The notes under the pieces: model-generated
Databases searched by the model: none
What the model was told of the DNA's origin: nothing
What the model saw: only the letters and a program-made list of their open reading frames with translations
Shown: positions 1-6,865 of the stretch, one piece after another
Layout of the letters: each line of letters starts with the position of its first letter
How positions within the stretch are numbered: the first letter of the stretch is position 1
Made by a program: the position numbers and the translations under genes
Origin: Bacteroidaceae bacterium
Lineage (GTDB): Bacteria > Bacteroidota > Bacteroidia > Bacteroidales > Bacteroidaceae
NCBI GenBank assembly: GCA_017472905.1
Contig: JAFUNW010000122.1
Span: forward strand, 1 to 7,145
Direction of reading: 5' to 3'
DNA: 7,145 nt

Positions 1-2210
1 ATGTCCAAGTCTATCCCGACATTGAAAAAAAAGAAGCCAACGTGCACCTCACCATTTGCGGCAAGAAGGGAGAAAAAGCCCGCTTGCAACTCACAGCCGA
101 AAGCTTCAACAGCGACCGCAGCCATACTGTGCCAACCATTGAACAGGAAATTACCCTTACGAACGACACCACACACACTCAACTGACCCTGCCTATGGGA
201 GACGAAGTGCAATTGTGGGATGAATTCAATCCGGCGCTCTATCGTCTACAGGTAAAGATAACAAAAGGGAAAAAGGAGGCAAACAAGGAAGTACAGTTCG
301 GTATGCGAAGCTTTACCATCGATGGCAAATGGTTTCGCATTAATGGACGGAAAACCATGCTTCGCGGTACGGTAGAGTGTTGCTTGTTTCCAAACACCGG
401 CTATCCCCCGACCGATGTCGAAAGCTGGGTTCGCATCTACCGCATCTGCAAAAACTATGGATTGAACCACATGCGTTTCCACTCCTATTGCCCTCCCGAA
501 GCTGCATTCCAAGCAGCCGACTTGGTTGGTTTCTACCTACAAGCCGAAGGACCCAGTTGGCCAAATCATGGTCCGCGATTGGGACGTGGAGAACCTATCG
601 ACAAATATTTGATGGACGAAACCATCGCTTTGACCAAGCACTACGGCAACTATGCCTCGTTCTGCATGTTGGCTGCCGGCAACGAGCCAAGCGGGAATTG
701 GGTTAAATGGACCGGCGACTTTGTGGATTATTGGAAAAAGACGGACTCTCGGAGAGTATATACCGGAGCATCGGTAGGAAACAGTTGGCAATGGCAACCC
801 CGAAGCCAATTTCACGTAAAAGCCGGCGCACGCGGATTGACATGGAGCAAGAGCCAACCGGCCACCAACGATGATTATCGTCTGCAAAACCGCATCGATA
901 CGGTTCGCCAACCTTACGTAGCACACGAGAACGGACAATGGTGTGTATTCCCGAACTTCCACGAAATCAAGAAGTACAAAGGAGTAAACAAGGCCAAAAA
1001 CTTCGAAATATTCCGCCAACACCTCCAAGACAACGACATGGGAGCGTTGGGACACGATTTTCTCATGGCCAGCGGTAAGCTGCAAGCGCTCTGCTACAAA
1101 TACGAGATTGAGAAGACCCTGCGTACTCCCGACTATGCGGGCTTCCAATTGTTAGCGTTGAACGATTACAGCGGACAGGGTTCAGCCCTCGTAGGAATCT
1201 TGGACGTCTTTTTCGAAGAGAAAGGCTACATTGATGCGGAAGAATGGAGACGCTTCTGCGCTCCAACCGTTCCCCTGATGCGAACAGAAAAGTTTGTCTA
1301 CAATACGGACGAATCGTTCAAAGCCGACATTGAGGTGGCTCACTTCGGAGCTTCTCCGCTCAACGACACCAAGATAACCTACACCATCAAAAATGAATGG
1401 GGAGAGATTCGAAAACAAGGTACACTCAAAGAAAACGTTGACATTGAAATTGGCAATTGCCAGACGCTCGGCGCTATCGAATGCCCCTTACAAGGAATTG
1501 AGAAAGCCGAACGCCTCACTCTAGAGGTCAAAATTGAGGGAACCGAAGCTGTCAACGATTGGGACTTCTGGGTTTATCCGGCTGTTAAAGCGGACAAACT
1601 CGGTGAGGTATACATCACTGACACCCTTGATTCCGAAGCCCTGAAACGATTGGAGAACGGAGGAAAAGTATTGATTACGGCTGCCGGCAAAGTCAGCTAT
1701 GGCAAAGACGTGGTACAACATTTCCTACCGGTATTTTGGAATACATCGTGGTTTAAGATGCGCCCACCGCACACGACCGGCATATTGGTTGACCACAAAC
1801 ACCCCGTCTTCAACGGCTTTCCCACTGATTACCACAGCGATTTGCAATGGTGGGAATTGGTCAATCGCACCCAAGTCATGCAGTTCGACCACTTCCCCAA
1901 AGGTTTCCAACCGACCATTCAAAACATTGATACGTGGTTTATCAACCGCAAAGTCGGCATGCTCTTCGAGGCCAACGTGCTCAACGGGAAATTGCTCATG
2001 ACCAGCATGGACATCGACAGCAACCTCTCCAAGCGCATCGTTGCACGCCAACTCCGCCAATCGATTCTCAGCTACATGAACTCCGACCTTTTCCGACCGG
2101 AGCACAAAATCAGCACCGAGCAAATCCAAGCCATCTTTACCCGCATAGCGGACAAAGTTGACAGCTTCACCAAAGATTCGCCCGATGAGCTGAAACCGAA
2201 GATTCAGTAA
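1..2210 (+). CDS. Glycoside hydrolase family 2 enzyme, 5'-truncated by the window edge
   Basis: The frame is open from base 3 with no stop before TAA at 2208-2210, and the 13 codons before the first GTG (42) also read as protein, so the true start is upstream. Residue numbers count from that GTG. Residues 1-92 look like the GH2 Ig-like sandwich, ending in FGMRSF and RINGRKTMLRGT. Residues about 93-412 are the TIM barrel. They contain NHMRFHSYCPPEAAF, then GNEPSGNW with E215 as the expected acid/base, then AHENGQW with E296 as the likely nucleophile. Residues 417-512 form another beta-sandwich. Residues about 520-700 (GGKVLITAAG, HPVFNGFPTD, NGKLLMTSMD) resemble the GATase/ThuA-like domains attached to some Bacteroidetes GH2 enzymes. 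From the family, it should remove a sugar from the non-reducing end of periplasmic oligosaccharides. The substrate (galactoside, glucuronide, arabinoside or other) cannot be read here. The N-terminal sugar-binding domain and any signal peptide are outside the window. Confidence 0.88.
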   Translation, partial: VQVYPDIEKKEANVHLTICGKKGEKARLQLTAESFNSDRSHTVPTIEQEITLTNDTTHTQLTLPMGDEVQLWDEFNPALYRLQVKITKGKKEANKEVQFGMRSFTIDGKWFRINGRKTMLRGTVECCLFPNTGYPPTDVESWVRIYRICKNYGLNHMRFHSYCPPEAAFQAADLVGFYLQAEGPSWPNHGPRLGRGEPIDKYLMDETIALTKHYGNYASFCMLAAGNEPSGNWVKWTGDFVDYWKKTDSRRVYTGASVGNSWQWQPRSQFHVKAGARGLTWSKSQPATNDDYRLQNRIDTVRQPYVAHENGQWCVFPNFHEIKKYKGVNKAKNFEIFRQHLQDNDMGALGHDFLMASGKLQALCYKYEIEKTLRTPDYAGFQLLALNDYSGQGSALVGILDVFFEEKGYIDAEEWRRFCAPTVPLMRTEKFVYNTDESFKADIEVAHFGASPLNDTKITYTIKNEWGEIRKQGTLKENVDIEIGNCQTLGAIECPLQGIEKAERLTLEVKIEGTEAVNDWDFWVYPAVKADKLGEVYITDTLDSEALKRLENGGKVLITAAGKVSYGKDVVQHFLPVFWNTSWFKMRPPHTTGILVDHKHPVFNGFPTDYHSDLQWWELVNRTQVMQFDHFPKGFQPTIQNIDTWFINRKVGMLFEANVLNGKLLMTSMDIDSNLSKRIVARQLRQSILSYMNSDLFRPEHKISTEQIQAIFTRIADKVDSFTKDSPDELKPKIQ

Positions 2211-2225
2211 CGAATATTTTTCTTT

Positions 2226-2283
2226 GGGAGGAGACTCCCCCTGCACTGATCCCCTGTTCATGTACATTGCATGGGCAGGGGAT
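2226..2283 (+). terminator. Hairpin region behind the GH2 gene, probable terminator
   Basis: The main stem pairs 2249-2264 with 2268-2283 around a 3-base loop (CAT). That is 16 pairs including three G-U, with a GC-rich base (CCCCTG against CAGGGG). It is followed by TCATATTT, a weak T-rich tail. A smaller stem, GGGAG-GAGA-CTCCC (2226-2239), lies just after the GH2 stop codon. Position and stem strength fit transcription termination or 3'-end protection of the GH2 mRNA. The poor T-tract leaves open a purely RNA-stabilising role. Confidence 0.6.
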
Positions 2284-2328
2284 TCATATTTCAAGCCCCT
2301 TATCACCATCCCGTATTGCTCTTGAAAA

Positions 2329-2419
2329 TCTGCAGTGCAACAGACTTCCGTCCGCAGTGCAGCAAAGTTCTTTCTGCTGCCCAGCAAAAATAGCTCCGCA
2401 GTGCAGCAGATTTTCATGA
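2329..2419. repeat. Four-copy intergenic repeat with 22-base period
   Basis: The core TCYGCAGTGCARCA starts at 2329, 2351, 2373 and 2395, exactly 22 bases apart. Copies 1, 2 and 4 match closely. Copy 3 keeps TCTGC and CAGCA but differs in the middle. The bases between cores are not conserved beyond being A-rich then T/C-rich. The Y alternates T, C, T, C through the four copies. Because 22 is not a multiple of three, successive copies fall in different reading frames, which argues against coding. Function is unknown; repeated protein-binding sites or a mobile or slippage-derived intergenic repeat are both possible. From memory only, similar GCAGTGCAGCA-type repeats occur between genes in other Bacteroidales genomes. 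Confidence 0.7.
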
Positions 2420-2663
2420 GCAAGCCGCACTTTAAAATCCGAAAGGCGAACATCCCCCAAAAGCGCCCCTTAGCTTGTTTGTATACTCCATTCGACTTCC
2501 ATCAGACAACAGCTACCATTGTTCTGCAGTTTTTCATAAAACCTCTTTGAATACCAAACAATTAGACTCCATTCCTAAAAGACAAAAAGCTATTTCAACC
2601 TTGTTCGATAACGACCCAAGAACGATTTCTATTTCCAAAGTTAACTTCTTTTCCACTTTGAAA
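2420..2663. other. Intergenic stretch without recognisable gene
   Basis: No convincing gene lies here; the open frames that cross it have unlike-protein composition and run into neighbouring genes in the wrong frame. The only structure I see is a perfect 10-base palindrome, AAGTTAACTT, at 2638-2647, which could be an operator but could also be chance in AT-rich DNA. A similar short stretch, TTCCAAAG and TTCCAAAAG, occurs at 2633-2640 and 2672-2680. Confidence 0.4.
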
Positions 2664-2695
2664 CTTGTTTCTTCCAAAAGTTCTCTTTACCTTTA
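2664..2695 (+). promoter_or_regulatory. Possible Bacteroidales-type promoter for manC
   Basis: The Bacteroides vegetative promoter has TTTG near -33 and TAnnTTTG near -7, about 20 bases apart. Here CTTG (2664-2667) and TACCTTTA (2688-2695) lie 20 bases apart, each with one mismatch. A start near 2700 would leave a short leader of roughly 18 bases before the ATG at 2719. The GH2 terminator upstream makes a promoter in this gap likely, but this exact site is a weak match. Confidence 0.3.
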
Positions 2696-2718
2696 CAGCA
2701 CCTTAAGAAAATATAAAA

Positions 2719-3792
2719 ATGAATATCATGGTAGAAAACAATAATTATTGTGTCATTCTGGCCGGAGGTTTGGGAAGCCGCTTTTGGCCTTTGAGCAGAA
2801 AAACACTCCCCAAACAATTCCTCGACTTCTTCGGAACCGGCCGCACATTGCTTCAACAAACTTACGACCGCTATCGCCAATTAGTAGATGCTGACCACAT
2901 ATTTGTAGTGACCAATACGGCATACACCCGGCTCGTAGTCGAACAATTGCCGGAGGTCAACATCGACCACATACTTTCTGAACCTCTTCGCAGAAACACA
3001 GCCCCCTGTATTGCATGGGCCGCTTACCACATTCGCACCATCAATCCGAAAGCCAACATCGTAGTTGCTCCGGCCGATCAATTGATTCTCAAAGAAAAAG
3101 AGTTTCTCGCCTCCATGCTGGACTGTTTCGACTTCGTTTCCAACTACGACCGACTGCTCTGCGTAGGCATTCCGCCTTCACGTCCGGAGACCCGATACGG
3201 ATACATTCAGATAGGAGACGAATGCATCGGCAGCTTCCATGCTGTCAAGACCTTTACCGAAAAGCCGGAAACAGAATTGGCCAAAGTCTTTGTGGAAAGC
3301 GGAGAATTCTATTGGAATGCAGGTATTTTCCTGGCCAACGTAGAAGTACTCATAGAAGCCATTCGGAAACATATCCCCAAACTATCGATCTATTTTGATA
3401 GGTATGAAGCAAAAGCGTCATGGGTAGAAGAAGTTTACCCTTCCTGTCCAAACATTTCGGTAGAATACGGTATTTTGGAGAAAGCCGACAACGTATACCT
3501 ATTAGCCAAAGATTTCGGATGGAGCGACATCGGTACGTGGAGCACCTATTACGATGCACTTCCGAAAGAAGCAGATGGCAATGTCTCCGTCTCAGGAAAC
3601 GGACTGTTCTACGAATGCTCCGACTGCATCATCGCTTCCGATAAAAAGAAACTGGTCATCGTCAAAGGGCTGAACGATTATTTGGTAGCTGACTCCGAAA
3701 ACGTTTTGCTGATTTGTCCGAAAAACGACCAAGCTGACCTACGGAAATATCGAAGCGAAGCAGAAATGAAAATGGGAGAAGAGTATGTCTGA
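2719..3792 (+). CDS. manC: Mannose-1-phosphate guanylyltransferase (GDP-mannose pyrophosphorylase)
   Basis: This cytoplasmic enzyme joins GTP and mannose-1-phosphate to give GDP-mannose and pyrophosphate, feeding GDP-mannose, GDP-fucose and surface polysaccharide synthesis. The 357-residue product has the nucleotidyltransferase signature VILAGGLGSRFWPLSR followed by LPK (residues 12-32), EPLRRNTAP (88-96), FTEKP (179-183), NAGIFL, and GWSDIGTW (267-274), all typical of bacterial GDP-mannose pyrophosphorylases. The length fits the short single-domain form; the C-terminal cupin (phosphomannose isomerase) domain of two-domain ManC/AlgA proteins is absent. The start could be ATG 2719 or ATG 2728 (MVENNNY); both follow A-rich DNA with no Shine-Dalgarno site, and 2719 sits directly behind AAAATATAAAA. 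It is separated from GH2 by a terminator and is followed after 82 bases by the lyase gene in the same direction, so co-transcription with the lyase is likely. No key motif appears damaged. Confidence 0.93.
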   Translation: MNIMVENNNYCVILAGGLGSRFWPLSRKTLPKQFLDFFGTGRTLLQQTYDRYRQLVDADHIFVVTNTAYTRLVVEQLPEVNIDHILSEPLRRNTAPCIAWAAYHIRTINPKANIVVAPADQLILKEKEFLASMLDCFDFVSNYDRLLCVGIPPSRPETRYGYIQIGDECIGSFHAVKTFTEKPETELAKVFVESGEFYWNAGIFLANVEVLIEAIRKHIPKLSIYFDRYEAKASWVEEVYPSCPNISVEYGILEKADNVYLLAKDFGWSDIGTWSTYYDALPKEADGNVSVSGNGLFYECSDCIIASDKKKLVIVKGLNDYLVADSENVLLICPKNDQADLRKYRSEAEMKMGEEYV

Positions 3793-3845
3793 TACGTCCA
3801 TGCCCCTCTTTCTATTTCCTGTTTCATAACAGACCCATCAAACCA

Positions 3846-3878
3846 ATGACAAAACGACTAAATAAACTATCATTATGA
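3846..3878 (+). promoter_or_regulatory. Possible 10-codon leader ORF coupled to the lyase start
   Basis: ATG at 3846 opens a 10-codon frame (MTKRLNKLSL) that stops at TGA 3876-3878. That stop overlaps the lyase ATG at 3875 as ATGA, the arrangement used for translational coupling. It has no Shine-Dalgarno site, which is normal for Bacteroidales. It may be chance; nothing in the peptide suggests an attenuator with control codons. Confidence 0.2.
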
Positions 3879-6865
3879 AGAAGATTACATTACTATCTGT
3901 CCTGCTTACATTCATCGGAGCGGTTGCAGCAGCACAAACCACCGGTGGAAATACGAACCAACTGAAGAGAGCCATCACCGAAGCACGCGCTTTGGAGAAC
4001 AACAATACATATTTGCCTGATGCATGGGCTGATTTGAACGACATGATAGTTCTGGCGGAAAACGTTGTGGCCGGTTCGTATAGCCAAACGTACATTAATC
4101 AAATTTATACCCAGCTGAAAGAGACCATTACGCGAGTGAAATCGACCCAAGGAGTCTCCCTCCCCTCCATCGCGACTTCGGAAGATGAATACAATACCGA
4201 CCGAGGCTTTGTCCATCCGGGTGGATTGCATACCCAAGCAGACTTCGATCGTGTTCGCCGCCAATTGGCAGAAGGAAACGAAAAAGTAACCGCTGCCTAT
4301 AACATTCTGAAAAATGCAGAATATGCCCAACCGGGCATAGCCACATGGCCGGTTGAAACCATTGTACGCGGAGGCGGAGTGGGAGAAAACTACATCAATG
4401 CAGCACGAGGCGCAACAATGGCCTATCAAAATGCTTTGCGATGGAAAATTGAAGATAACAAGGCTTGTGCTGAAGCTGCCATACGCATCCTAATGGCATG
4501 GGCCAACACCACCAAAGCCATCGGAGGAGACAGTAATTATGCCTTGGCAGCCGGACTATACGGATACCAATTTGCACAAGCTGCGGAGTTAATGCGCGAC
4601 TACGAAGGGTGGAGCCGCGAAGATTTCAACACATTCAAGCAATGGATGCTTTCCGTTTGGTATCCGAGTGCCATCGGCTTCCTACGCGGACGAAACGGCA
4701 CTTGGGAGAACGCCGGTAAATGGTGGCAGGCTCCCGGACACTATTGGTCAAACTGGGGATTGTGCAACACCCTGTGCGTCATCAGCATCGGCATTCTTTG
4801 CGATGATGTCTACATCTACAATCAAGGCATGTCTTACTTCAAATACGACCAAGTCGGAAACTTCCACGACCCGCGCACAGACAATCCTATCAAGAACGAT
4901 GGTCTGACGGAATTCCTCGGCAATCTAGTCGTCACACATGTAGAAAGTAATTTGGAAACCGGAGCTTACGGCAAATTGGGACAAACAAACGAAAGCGGAC
5001 GAGACACCGGCCACTCGGCAATGGCACTTGGTTTGGCCATCGACATAGCCAAAGTTGGTTGGAATCAAGGAGACGACTTGTTTGCTTACATGGACCACCG
5101 ATTGGCTGCAGGTATCGAATACGTTGCTGCACAAACACAAAGCATTTCAAACCTACCTTGGACAAATTATGCCTACGGAACGAACGGATATTACTACACC
5201 GATAGCCGCGTGTGGGTCATGACCGGGCCGGCCTTAGGCGCACAGATGCGCCCCTATTGGGGAACAGTCATCGGCCTGTATGAAGGAGTAAAAGGAGTGA
5301 AGATGCCATTCTCCAGAAACTCTTACAATAGCATGGGCATTGATGCCGGCGGTACAGGAAGCACCAGTGGAGGATACGACCACTTGGGATACAGCGTATT
5401 GATGAATACCCACGATGAGCAGCTGGCTCCGGCCAACAAAATACCGACCGAACTCTCTCCACGTATAACTTATAGCGGAACGCTGACAAACCAACTCATT
5501 CCAAGTTTGAGTGTGGAAAAGAAGCTAGGAAACATCAACGAACAAGAAATTGCACACAACGAGTTGGGAGGATTGGTGAACACATTCACCGCAAACAACC
5601 AAACTTGTGTACCACGCGGAGAGACTGTCAAACTGACTCCACAACTACCCGATGGAGAAGAAGATACCGGACTTTGGCAATGGGATACAGGAGAAAACAC
5701 ACGCGAGATTACCGTCAAGACAGAACAAAGCTGTCTGTATCGCGTAACCTATACCAATGCGCAAGGAATAAAGAGTCAACAATCGTTCGCCATCGCTGTG
5801 GAAAACGATTGCATGCCGACTCCCCTTACACCAAGCTTTACTTACAACGGCAAAACCATTACCGGTACTGATACCCTCCAAGTAGTTTATGGAGAGAGTG
5901 CAACCCTTACTGCTACTCCGGCTTGCGGATGGGGTACTTTCCAATGGTCTACCGGACAAACTACACAAAGCTTGACAACAGGTCCCATTGTCTCTTCAAG
6001 AGATTACACTCTATACTACACCAACCAGGGCTCTGCTGTCAGCGCATACACTTTCCACATTGAAGCTATCTCCGCTGCTCCGTATATCGAAACAACCCAA
6101 GCAACTTTTGCACAAACAGAATACATCATGCAAGCCGGCGAAGAGGTGAAACTCGGATTGAGGCTCTCACCGATAGTCCCTGCTGAAAGTGTCACATGGA
6201 ATACAGGCGAACAAGGAACGGAAATTACCATCAGTACCCCGGAAACAAGTAGCACCTACACTGCTTCATTCACATTCGAAGGGGAAACCATCAGTTTCTC
6301 TTTCCAGATCTTTGTAAAGTCCGATGAAGAAACCACACTGACTCCCGGCTGTTACCTGATTGCACTTGGCAATACCGACCGTTTGCTGACGGCAAACGGC
6401 AAAGAGTCAGCTATCACGTTTGAAGAAGCCGACCCTCAAAGCCCTTTGAGAACACAATGCTGGGTGATCAATAACAGGAACAAGCGACACAGTATCAAAT
6501 CGGCAGAAGACAGCCTTTCAATACAAACAAATGCCACACTAAAGAACTATAACCTCTCCCCATTCTACATCGAACAGGCTGTCGGTAGCGACCGATTCGT
6601 TATTCGTACAGGCATCTCCTCTTCTGCCAAATATTGGTCAGCCGATGATGCAGGCAATATACATACGGACAATACCACTCTAAGCGAATACCCTTTCCGC
6701 CTCATCCCAATCGACCCGGCTCTAGGAATAGAGAAACCGTTGCACACCGACAAACCGTCTGCCCACGAAAACATTCTATATGACTTGCAAGGAAGACAAG
6801 TAGATGCTACACGTGCACAAAAGGGCATTTATATTATCAACGGGAAAAAGATCATACGAAAATGA
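3875..6865 (+). CDS. Exported multidomain polysaccharide lyase, alginate_lyase superfamily (PL38-like)
   Basis: The 996-residue protein begins with a signal peptide (MKKITLLSVLLTFIGAVAAA, cleavage likely before Q21) with no lipobox Cys, so it is soluble and exported. Residues 28-92 are a helical module resembling FIVAR domains. Residues about 105-500 form the probable (alpha/alpha) barrel of the alginate_lyase superfamily. Its landmarks are WENAGKWWQAPGHYWSNWGLCN (starting W277, split around P287), ESGRDTGH (373-380) and YYYTDSRVW (439-447), rich in the His, Arg and Tyr expected of uronate lyases. The ESGRD-GH motif and size point to the PL38 group, whose studied members cut beta-glucuronan or alginate by beta-elimination; the substrate here is inferred only. 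Three Ig-like repeats follow, marked by W-x-T-G-E/Q at W603, W691 and W775. A trefoil-like module spans about 823-947. The tail (YDLQGRQV, KGIYIINGKKIIRK) resembles the end of type IX sorting domains. The neighbours are manC upstream and an overlapping lyase-like gene downstream. Confidence 0.82.
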   Translation: MKKITLLSVLLTFIGAVAAAQTTGGNTNQLKRAITEARALENNNTYLPDAWADLNDMIVLAENVVAGSYSQTYINQIYTQLKETITRVKSTQGVSLPSIATSEDEYNTDRGFVHPGGLHTQADFDRVRRQLAEGNEKVTAAYNILKNAEYAQPGIATWPVETIVRGGGVGENYINAARGATMAYQNALRWKIEDNKACAEAAIRILMAWANTTKAIGGDSNYALAAGLYGYQFAQAAELMRDYEGWSREDFNTFKQWMLSVWYPSAIGFLRGRNGTWENAGKWWQAPGHYWSNWGLCNTLCVISIGILCDDVYIYNQGMSYFKYDQVGNFHDPRTDNPIKNDGLTEFLGNLVVTHVESNLETGAYGKLGQTNESGRDTGHSAMALGLAIDIAKVGWNQGDDLFAYMDHRLAAGIEYVAAQTQSISNLPWTNYAYGTNGYYYTDSRVWVMTGPALGAQMRPYWGTVIGLYEGVKGVKMPFSRNSYNSMGIDAGGTGSTSGGYDHLGYSVLMNTHDEQLAPANKIPTELSPRITYSGTLTNQLIPSLSVEKKLGNINEQEIAHNELGGLVNTFTANNQTCVPRGETVKLTPQLPDGEEDTGLWQWDTGENTREITVKTEQSCLYRVTYTNAQGIKSQQSFAIAVENDCMPTPLTPSFTYNGKTITGTDTLQVVYGESATLTATPACGWGTFQWSTGQTTQSLTTGPIVSSRDYTLYYTNQGSAVSAYTFHIEAISAAPYIETTQATFAQTEYIMQAGEEVKLGLRLSPIVPAESVTWNTGEQGTEITISTPETSSTYTASFTFEGETISFSFQIFVKSDEETTLTPGCYLIALGNTDRLLTANGKESAITFEEADPQSPLRTQCWVINNRNKRHSIKSAEDSLSIQTNATLKNYNLSPFYIEQAVGSDRFVIRTGISSSAKYWSADDAGNIHTDNTTLSEYPFRLIPIDPALGIEKPLHTDKPSAHENILYDLQGRQVDATRAQKGIYIINGKKIIRK

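Noticed and set aside
1..186. Forward frame-1 reading frame starting with ATG at base 1
   Set aside because: It lies wholly inside the GH2 gene in another frame, its composition (Lys, Thr and Pro runs) looks random, and the GH2 frame is open across the same bases.
537..1148. Minus-strand 203-codon open frame inside GH2
   Set aside because: It is antisense to the GH2 catalytic barrel, which has intact motifs, and shows no recognisable domain.
2329..2419. Possible CRISPR array
   Set aside because: The cores are about 14 bases with gaps of only 8 bases, far too short for CRISPR repeats and spacers, and no cas gene is in view.
1725..2453. Minus-strand 242-codon open frame
   Set aside because: It covers the GH2 3' end, the terminator hairpin and the 22-base repeats in the wrong strand; no family is recognisable and its repeat-derived Cys-Cys-Thr-Ala segments come from the intergenic repeat.
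2335..2744. Two short forward open frames in the GH2-manC gap (71 and 89 codons)
   Set aside because: The first is made partly of the 22-base repeat, which shifts frame each copy. The second runs out of frame into manC. Neither has a plausible start context or protein-like composition.
3819..3832. Small hairpin CTGTT-TCAT-AACAG between manC and the lyase
   Set aside because: Only five pairs, mostly A-T, with no T-tract after it; too weak to call a terminator.
3893..4429. Minus-strand 178-codon open frame within the lyase gene
   Set aside because: It is antisense to the signal peptide and N-terminal part of the lyase and looks like a codon-bias shadow.
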